This document shows, piece by piece, positions 57,271 to 64,000 of a stretch of DNA of 64,000 bases. Origin of the DNA: Dysgonomonas sp. 520 (GTDB lineage Bacteria > Bacteroidota > Bacteroidia > Bacteroidales > Dysgonomonadaceae); the NCBI RefSeq assembly GCF_010501095.1, contig NZ_QVMP01000001.1:186001-250000 (forward strand). Reading direction: 5' to 3'. Position numbers and translations under genes: made by a program. The first letter of the stretch is position 1. Each line of letters starts with the position of its first letter. The notes below the pieces were generated by a model. That model was not told the origin of the DNA and ran no database searches. It was given only the letters and a program-made list of their open reading frames with translations.

Positions 57271-59247
57271 ATGACAGCAATTAAGAACAACGGCACAGCA
57301 GTAGCAGTGGCAGAGAAAGCAAACGAAGTAGTAACCGCAGTAGTGGTTAGCAAACCCGACAACGGCGAACGCAAAGCCGTAAACATCGCATCGGACTTGA
57401 TAGAGCCGAGCAACTACAATGCCCGAAAAACCTTTGACGCCGATGCACTCAAAGAGTTGGCGCAAAGTATCTCCATTCATGGACTGATACAGCCTATCAC
57501 AGTACGGCGCAAGGGCGAAAAAGGCGAACATTACGAAATCATTTGCGGAGAACGCCGTTTTAGGGCGTGCCGTATGTTGAACATGAAAGAAATTCCCTGC
57601 ATTGTTCGGGAAGTAACGGACGAACAGGCGTATGACCTTTCAATCTCCGAGAACTTACAGCGTGAGAACGTGCCACCAATGGAGGCGGCAGAGGCTTACA
57701 AACGCCTTATTGACACCAAGCGGTATGACATTGCAAGCCTCGCCGTAGCATACGGCAAAAGCGAAAAGCATATCTATCAAACGCTGAAACTTTGCGACCT
57801 TATCAAAGGCATTGCCAACCTTGTAAAAGAGGGCAAACTAACCGCATCGGCAGGGATAGTTATTAGCAAGTACGACAAGAAGATACAGGAGGATATTTTG
57901 AACGACCGTTTAGGCAAGGACGGCGCAGGCGAATGGTGCAATATCTCCGCTAATGCGTTGGAGGGCAAGATACGGAACTGTTATACGAACAACCTTGATA
58001 ATTACAGTTTCGATAAATCCAAGTGTCTGAAATGTATTCACAATTCGAGCAATTTTGACCTATTCGCCGAGGGTGGCGGTTGTGGCAAGTGTACCAATAA
58101 AAAATGTTTATCGGACAAGCAAACGGCATACCTTGTAGAACAGGCGCAAGCCGTAGCCCTTGCCGACCCTAAACTTACATTTATCGGGGAACAGTACAGC
58201 CACGACAACGAGGCAACAACGATAATCAAAAAGGGCGGTTATGAGTTTAAGAACGTGCAAACGTATAACCTTAATTCATACCCCACAGCCCCGACCGAAC
58301 CGCAAGCCTCCGAGTATAAAAAGCCCGAAGATTACGACAAGGCACAGGAGAAATATGGTAAGCAACAGGAACGATACGAAAAAGAGAGCCAAGAACTTGA
58401 AACGCTTAAAGAGCAGGGCAAAATCCGTGTGTATGCTAAAATCGGCGATAGTAACGTAAGAATGTACTACAAAGAGGTAGCCACCAAAGACACCAAGAGC
58501 AACGAGCAGTTAATCGCTGACCTTACCGCCAAGAAAAAGCGTAACAACGAACTGGCGGACGAAAAGACCGCCGAGGGCTTAAAGGAACTTTTGCGCACGG
58601 AACAGCTACCGCAATCGGCATTTACCGCCGATGAAGAAACGGCAATGTATTTCTTTATGCTTTCCAAGTTGCGCCGTCATAACTACAAAGCCGTAGGACT
58701 GAAAGAAAACGACTATTACGGCTATCTGACGGACGAGAAGAAACTCAAAATTGCATCTTCGCTGACCGAAGAACAGAAAACCATTGTACGCCGTGATTAT
58801 CTGTATAGCCACCTAACGGACGGCACAAGAACCGTAGGCGATGAAAAAGGCGGTATGCTGTTGGCGTTCTCAAAACAGCATTTACCCGAAAAGACGGAGG
58901 AAATTGTAGCCACTTATAAAGAGGATTACGGCAAGAAAAACGCCCGATTGGACGAACGTATTGCAGGGCTGAAAAAGGCTGAAAAGAAAGCGAAAGCCGA
59001 TGCCAAAGCAAAAAAGGCAGAGCAGACCGCCAAGACGGAGAAAGCCCCTAAAACAGCCGAAAAAGCCGTCAAAAAAGAAGTGAACACCACCGCCCCGAAG
59101 TCGGAAACCGCTAAGCCGAAAGGTAAGGAACAGCCCAAAGCGACCCAATCCGAGAAGAAAGAGGCAAAACCAACCCCGAAAGCGGATAAGGTGCTGATTG
59201 TCGGAGTACCCAAAGCGCAACCCAAAGCGGAGGCAGTAGCGGTATAA
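57271..59247 (+). CDS. ParB/RepB-like protein with long Lys/Ala-rich C-terminal tail
   Basis: LIEPSNYNARKTFDADALKELAQSISIHGLIQPITVRR...YEIICGERRFRACRMLN; start chosen at MTAIKNNGT. Confidence 0.9.
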   Translation: MTAIKNNGTAVAVAEKANEVVTAVVVSKPDNGERKAVNIASDLIEPSNYNARKTFDADALKELAQSISIHGLIQPITVRRKGEKGEHYEIICGERRFRACRMLNMKEIPCIVREVTDEQAYDLSISENLQRENVPPMEAAEAYKRLIDTKRYDIASLAVAYGKSEKHIYQTLKLCDLIKGIANLVKEGKLTASAGIVISKYDKKIQEDILNDRLGKDGAGEWCNISANALEGKIRNCYTNNLDNYSFDKSKCLKCIHNSSNFDLFAEGGGCGKCTNKKCLSDKQTAYLVEQAQAVALADPKLTFIGEQYSHDNEATTIIKKGGYEFKNVQTYNLNSYPTAPTEPQASEYKKPEDYDKAQEKYGKQQERYEKESQELETLKEQGKIRVYAKIGDSNVRMYYKEVATKDTKSNEQLIADLTAKKKRNNELADEKTAEGLKELLRTEQLPQSAFTADEETAMYFFMLSKLRRHNYKAVGLKENDYYGYLTDEKKLKIASSLTEEQKTIVRRDYLYSHLTDGTRTVGDEKGGMLLAFSKQHLPEKTEEIVATYKEDYGKKNARLDERIAGLKKAEKKAKADAKAKKAEQTAKTEKAPKTAEKAVKKEVNTTAPKSETAKPKGKEQPKATQSEKKEAKPTPKADKVLIVGVPKAQPKAEAVAV

Positions 59248-59302
59248 ATTTGAAGTTCAACAAGGGGCGGGAGAAATCCCGCTCCTTAAAAACATTATCA
59301 AA

Positions 59303-59482
59303 ATGACGGTATTTATATTATTCCAAACGGATATTCACAGGACAAGGGCAAGCCGTGCATTTTTCGGCGTGTTCACCTCCGAGGCGTTGGCGATGGATCA
59401 CGCCAAAGAAAACGGCTTATATACCCACGATGCAAAAGTCGTTATAATTGAGTGTGAAACAGATAAATTCGACGAGGTATGA
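59303..59482 (+). CDS. 59-aa hypothetical protein not in ORF track
   Basis: MTVFILFQTDIHRTRASRAFFGVFTSEALAMDHAKENGLYTHDAKVVIIECETDKFDEV; ATGA overlap with next ORF. Confidence 0.55.
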   Translation: MTVFILFQTDIHRTRASRAFFGVFTSEALAMDHAKENGLYTHDAKVVIIECETDKFDEV

Positions 59483-59706
59483 GGATAGACGCATATATCG
59501 GCAATCCGATTATTGCCACACAACAAGATTATTACGAACTGGAGGAACTTTTGCACGAGGTAGAACCCAACTATCGCAGCGTACAACTCCGACAGGAGCG
59601 GTTAATCATTGAGAATTTAAGCCGTAGGATGTTTCATTATCCACGCAATCCCACAACACAATGGGTGGCTGACCGACTGCGCAATATGGTCGAAAACGGG
59701 CTATAA
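59479..59706 (+). CDS. Small hypothetical protein
   Basis: Translationally coupled by overlap to the preceding small ORF. Confidence 0.5.
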   Translation: MRIDAYIGNPIIATQQDYYELEELLHEVEPNYRSVQLRQERLIIENLSRRMFHYPRNPTTQWVADRLRNMVENGL

Positions 59707-59837
59707 ATGCCTTTGAAGACGATTTTAAGAGCTTATATCCGGGCAGGGGAAACTTTGCCCGGACTTCTTTTTCCATGAGCCATTAGCAGGGCTTTATGCG
59801 GGAGAAAAAGAAGCAAAAAGCCGTATCCAATGTTTCT

Positions 59838-61336
59838 GAGACTGTAAATTAAACTGTGTCAGTAAAGAATAAAATTATTAACTTTACTAACACAGTTTTT
59901 TTATGAAAGAAGAATTCGATTTTGAAAGCATTAAGAACAAGGCTTTAGAGCAGTTAAAGTCCGGCAAGTCTTTATTAGGTAAAGATGGAGCATTTGCCCC
60001 TTGTTAGAAAGCATCCTCAATGCAGCCTTGGAAGGCGAGATGGATGCTCACATGGATGAGGATGAGCGCTCCAGCGGTAATCGTCGTAATGGTTTTAGTC
60101 CTAAGCAGGTTCAAACTCCTCTTGGTGAAGTTACGGTTCGCACTCCACGTGATCGTGAATCTACCTTTGAACCTGAATTTATTAAAAAGCGTGAGCGTAT
60201 TTTGGCCGATGGTGTTGCTGATCGTATAATCGGACTGTATGCTTTGGGTAATAGTACCCGTGAAATCAGCGACTGGATGGAAGAGAATTTAGGCAATCGA
60301 GTCTCTGCTGATACTATTAGTTCCATCACCGATCGTGTTCTTCCTGAAATACAGTCTTGGCGTAGTCGTCCATTAGAAGAAGTATACGCTATTGTTTGGA
60401 TGGATGCGATTCACTACAAGGTTATGGATGAAAAGAACCGTCCTGTCACCCGAGCTATTTATAACATTATAGGCATAAACCGTGATGGTTACAAAGACTT
60501 ATTGGGGATGTATATTTCCAAAAGTGAAGGTGCTAATTTTTGGCTTTCTTGTCTGACCGACATTCAATCCCGTGGTGTAAAAGACATCCTTATAGCCTGT
60601 ACGGATAATCTAACGGGATTTTCTGATGCTATTAAAAGTATTTTTCCTGAGACCACAGTCCAGACCTGTATTGTTCATCAAATACGTAACTCTATCAAGT
60701 ATGTTGCCAGTAAAAATCAAAAAATATTTATGAAAGACCTTAAACTGGTTTATCAGGCAGTGAGCAAAGAACAGGCAGAGGTTGAGTTAGACAATCTGGA
60801 ACTTAAATGGGGTGAGGATTATCCTATTGTCATTAAGTCCTGGCGAGATAACTGGGACAAGTTATCTGCTTACTTCCAGTACTCAGATGGTATTAGAAAA
60901 ATGATCTATACCACAAATACACTTGAGGGCTATCACAGACAAATCAGAAAAGTAACTAAAAACAAAGGTGTATTTACCAATGACACAGCTTTAGAGAAAT
61001 TAGTTTATCTGGCCTATCGGAACATACGGAAAAAGTGGACTATGCCTTTGGCTAACTGGTGGAAAACAGCCCAACAGCTATCTATAATCTACCCAGATAG
61101 ATTTAAATTGTTCTGATACAGACACAATATCCGATTTATTTATTAGTTTTGTCATACCAACAAAACGATGGTGATACTTTGTACCATTGAGACAAAAACG
61201 ATTAGGGGATCGACCCCTAACCGTTTTTACCAACAAAACTCAGGTTCCTCATTACCCATTGAGTGAGATAGGAAAATGAAAAACCTGATATTTTAAAGTG
61301 AAAGCAGAACGCTGACACAGTTTAATTTACACTACC
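59838..61336 (+). mobile_element. IS256-family insertion sequence, 8-bp target duplication ATGTTTCT
   Basis: Inner-matching ends TGTAAATTAAACTGTGTCAG (59843-59862) / CTGACACAGTTTAATTTACA (61312-61331); ATGTTTCT at 59830-59837 and 61337-61344. Confidence 0.88.
59903..61116 (+). pseudogene. IS256-family transposase, frame interrupted near 60000
   Basis: Frame from 59903 gives MKEEFDFESIKNKALEQLKSGKSLLGKDGAFAPC*; continuation LLESILNAALEGEMDAHMDEDERSSGNRRNG lies in the -1 frame (60001-61116). Confidence 0.75.
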
Positions 61337-61399
61337 ATGTTTCTGTCTTTCTATTCAAACGAAACAATCCTTACAGGCAATTCTCTTTTTATAATTCTT

Positions 61400-61726
61400 C
61401 TACCCTTTAATCATTGTAAGCAGCATCTTAAACTGTTTGCTTGCATATAAAGCGTGAGGAATACCCGCAGGCATAATTACAGATTGTCCCGCAATCAATA
61501 CTAAAGGCTTGCCGTCTATTGAAATTTCGGCTTCTCCGTCTAATATCTCCACCATAGCATCAAACGGTGCAGTATGTTCACTTAATCCCTGCCCTTTGTC
61601 GAACGAGAAAAGGGTAATATTTCCAGCATCATTTTTTAATACTTGCTTGCTGATTACTCCTCCAGTTGAGTATTCAATCATTTCTGCCATATTCAAAATG
61701 GCTCCTTTTTCAAATAATTTATTCAT
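61400..61726 (-). CDS. Cupin-domain protein in arsenic cluster
   Basis: LSEHTAPFDAMVEILDGEAEISIDGKPLVLIAGQSVIMPAGIPHAL. Confidence 0.88.
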   Translation of the reverse strand: MNKLFEKGAILNMAEMIEYSTGGVISKQVLKNDAGNITLFSFDKGQGLSEHTAPFDAMVEILDGEAEISIDGKPLVLIAGQSVIMPAGIPHALYASKQFKMLLTMIKG

Positions 61727-61738
61727 AGCTTTATTTTT

Positions 61739-62572
61739 TTAACAACATCCACCACAAGAACAGCCCTCAGAGTTTTTTGTTCCGGTAACTGTTATGGAAA
61801 CAATCGCATTCCCGTTAATTGTTTTGAAAGCATTTATTTCGTCTTCATTCAGATACTTTTCAAGAATTTCGTCAGGAATGACAATTGGTTTTTCCTTACA
61901 AATAGTAATTTCTGCAAACCCAGCTTCTTCTATTTTTTGAAGATATTCATTTTTTGGAATCGCCCCAGATACACAGCCGACATACATTTCTGCTGCTTGC
62001 TTCAATTTATCAGGTATTTCTCCGCTGAGAACAACATCCGAAATACAAAAATGACCACCGGTTTTTAACACACGGTATATTTCATGGAATATCCTGTCTT
62101 TGGAAGGTAGCAAGTTCAGTACACAATTACTAATAACCACATCGGCACGACCTGCACTTACAGGCATATCTTCGATATCTCCCTGCCGGAAGCTCACATT
62201 TTGTATTCCACGTTTTTCTGCATTGGCTTTAGCCTTTTCTATCATTGGTTCAGAAAAGTCAATACCGATGATTTTTCCTTCATTGCCAACCTCAGCTTGT
62301 GCAATAAAACAATCATTTCCTGCTCCCGATCCAAGGTCGATAACGGTATCTCCTTTCTTTATCCCTGCGTATTGAGTAGGCAGTCCACAACCAAGTCCGA
62401 GGTCAGCATCTTCGTTATATCCTTCAAGCGTTGAATAGTCATCGCTCATAATGTTATATACTTCCTTTTGCTGGGTATTCCCACAACAACAGTCTGTTTC
62501 TTTTCCTTGTAAAGCAATATCACTGTATTTCTGCTTTACGATTTCTTTTAGCTTATCATTATTGTAATCCAT
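61739..62572 (-). CDS. arsM: Arsenite S-adenosylmethionine methyltransferase
   Basis: GLGCGLPTQYAGIKKGDTVIDLGSGAGNDCFIA...C-terminal GCSCGGCC. Confidence 0.92.
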   Translation of the reverse strand: MDYNNDKLKEIVKQKYSDIALQGKETDCCCGNTQQKEVYNIMSDDYSTLEGYNEDADLGLGCGLPTQYAGIKKGDTVIDLGSGAGNDCFIAQAEVGNEGKIIGIDFSEPMIEKAKANAEKRGIQNVSFRQGDIEDMPVSAGRADVVISNCVLNLLPSKDRIFHEIYRVLKTGGHFCISDVVLSGEIPDKLKQAAEMYVGCVSGAIPKNEYLQKIEEAGFAEITICKEKPIVIPDEILEKYLNEDEINAFKTINGNAIVSITVTGTKNSEGCSCGGCC

Positions 62573-62586
62573 AACTTATTGCCTCT

Positions 62587-63045
62587 TTATTCCCACTCGC
62601 CGGAGCAGGCGCACTTGGGCATTTCTTTCTTTAATATCTGTGTAATGTAAAACTCTGAAAACTTATTTTTAATCTCAAACCTTACCCGGTAGAACTGGTC
62701 TTTGATAAATTCCGGTGTACCTTCCGCCTTTGATGGATCTTGAAACCCAAAATGTAGACGCTGACTTACATCGCCAGTAAATACAGGGCAGGTTTCATTC
62801 GCTTCATCACAAACGGTTATCACATAATCCCACGATTGGTTAGTATATTCCCTGACATCGTGCGGAGTATGGTTACTGATATCCACCCCGGCTTCAGCCA
62901 TTACTTCCACAGCCATCGGGTTTACTTCCTTCGCAGGTTCAGTTCCGGCTGAATAAACTTCAATCTCTTTATCGAACGATTGAAGAAAACCGTGAGCCAT
63001 TTGGCTACGGCAACTGTTTCCTGTGCATAAAATCAATATTTTCAT
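62587..63045 (-). CDS. arsC: Arsenate reductase, LMW-phosphatase type
   Basis: ILILCTGNSCRSQMAHGF...VITVCDEANETCPVF. Confidence 0.9.
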   Translation of the reverse strand: MKILILCTGNSCRSQMAHGFLQSFDKEIEVYSAGTEPAKEVNPMAVEVMAEAGVDISNHTPHDVREYTNQSWDYVITVCDEANETCPVFTGDVSQRLHFGFQDPSKAEGTPEFIKDQFYRVRFEIKNKFSEFYITQILKKEMPKCACSGEWE

Positions 63046-63057
63046 TTCGTTGTATTC

Positions 63058-64000
63058 TTAAAAAAATGTTCCGTAAATAAGACCGGAGATTGTTGCCATG
63101 ATAATAACCAACGTTACATAAACAATCGTCTTTTGTGTACCCATAACACCCCGAATAACGAGCATATTCGGTAGAGAAAGTGAAGGGCCTGCCAATAACA
63201 AAGCCAACGCCGGGCCTTTTCCCATACCGGAGGCTATTAATCCTTGTATGATTGGTACTTCTGTAAGGGTGGCAAAATACATGAATGCTCCTGTAAAACT
63301 GGCGAAGAAATTAGATAAAATAGAATTTCCACCTACCGCCCACTCAATCCATTCATTGGGTATCACACCAGCAATCGCCGTGTCGCCGTGTGTGGAGCCA
63401 AGCAGGAAACCTGCCGTTACCACACCGATAGCCAAAAGCGGCATAATTTGTTTGGCAAACCCCCATGCCGATAGTGTCCATTCGCGGTTTTCTGCATCAC
63501 GTTTATCAAACAACGTCATAAGCGACAGTGAAGCGATGCCGACTATCATAGGAACAAGAGGAATCAGTTTCGGGTTTGGTATAAACAGGTTTGCCAATAC
63601 TGCCGAACCTGCCGTAACAATAACTCCCCCTACTACCCACTGCCATCTTATTTTCAGAATGGCAATAAGCGAATAGGCAAGCATAAGAGCCAATATCCCT
63701 GTGATATACCATTTATAAGTAAATATGTAGAACCATATACTTGAAGTGTCATTTGCAGCCGGAGCACCCCAATTTGCAAAGACAAGTATCAGCACTAAAG
63801 TAAAAAAGTGAAACATCGTTTGCGACATCGAGCGTTTAGCCGGAGGGACTTCAATATTCATTTGTTCCTCCTTCTTTGCTTTTTCTTCTTTCCGGTAGAT
63901 AAATGCCATTATTAAACCGATGACAACAGAAAAAAGAATTGCGCCGATCATACGTGCAACACCCATTTCCGTTCCGAGAATACGCCACGTAAGAATAATA
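63058..64000 (-). CDS. Permease (ArsP/DUF318-like), N-terminus beyond window
   Basis: Multiple TM helices, open frame continues through 64000 (IILTWRILGTEMGVARMIG...). Confidence 0.75.
   Translation of the reverse strand, partial: IILTWRILGTEMGVARMIGAILFSVVIGLIMAFIYRKEEKAKKEEQMNIEVPPAKRSMSQTMFHFFTLVLILVFANWGAPAANDTSSIWFYIFTYKWYITGILALMLAYSLIAILKIRWQWVVGGVIVTAGSAVLANLFIPNPKLIPLVPMIVGIASLSLMTLFDKRDAENREWTLSAWGFAKQIMPLLAIGVVTAGFLLGSTHGDTAIAGVIPNEWIEWAVGGNSILSNFFASFTGAFMYFATLTEVPIIQGLIASGMGKGPALALLLAGPSLSLPNMLVIRGVMGTQKTIVYVTLVIIMATISGLIYGTFF

Noticed and set aside
58882-59225. Minus-strand ORFs opposite the ParB-like tail
   Set aside because: Mirror of a Lys/Ala-rich repetitive coding region yields Phe/Leu/Gly-rich shadow frames

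Overview
Bacteroidetes-type chromosome window; the order Bacteroidales is my inference from gene content and TTTG/TAnnTTTG promoters. The left part (1-18 kb) holds glycan-biosynthesis genes (glycosyltransferase, Stealth-family protein, GT2) and housekeeping genes including topB. From 14.4 to 38 kb is a polysaccharide utilization locus on the minus strand: hybrid two-component regulator, SusC/SusD, GH105, DUF4861, SUMF1-like lipoprotein, two paralogous beta-helix T9SS proteins and two large putative lyase-like proteins. Next come PgpH-like HD protein, ychF, glyS, thiL and tRNA-Phe. tRNA-Phe carries an accretion of at least two integrative elements. The first is a ~9.0 kb island bounded by a 60-bp direct repeat of the tRNA 3' portion, with integrase, SF3 helicase, Vsr-methyltransferase fusion, HpaII-type nuclease and small membrane proteins. 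The second starts with its own integrase and carries a ParB-like protein, an IS256-family element with a frameshift in its transposase, and an arsenic gene cluster running off the window end. Best hunting targets: an orphan promoter-plus-terminator small RNA candidate near 9.55 kb; the satellite-like 9 kb island with paired arm-site repeats, iteron-like repeats and a small hydrophobic ORF inside a long inverted repeat; a 15-bp direct repeat with 21-bp periodicity upstream of susC; and several families of nested palindromic dispersed repeats. All calls come from reading the sequence and the supplied ORFs; no database search was run.
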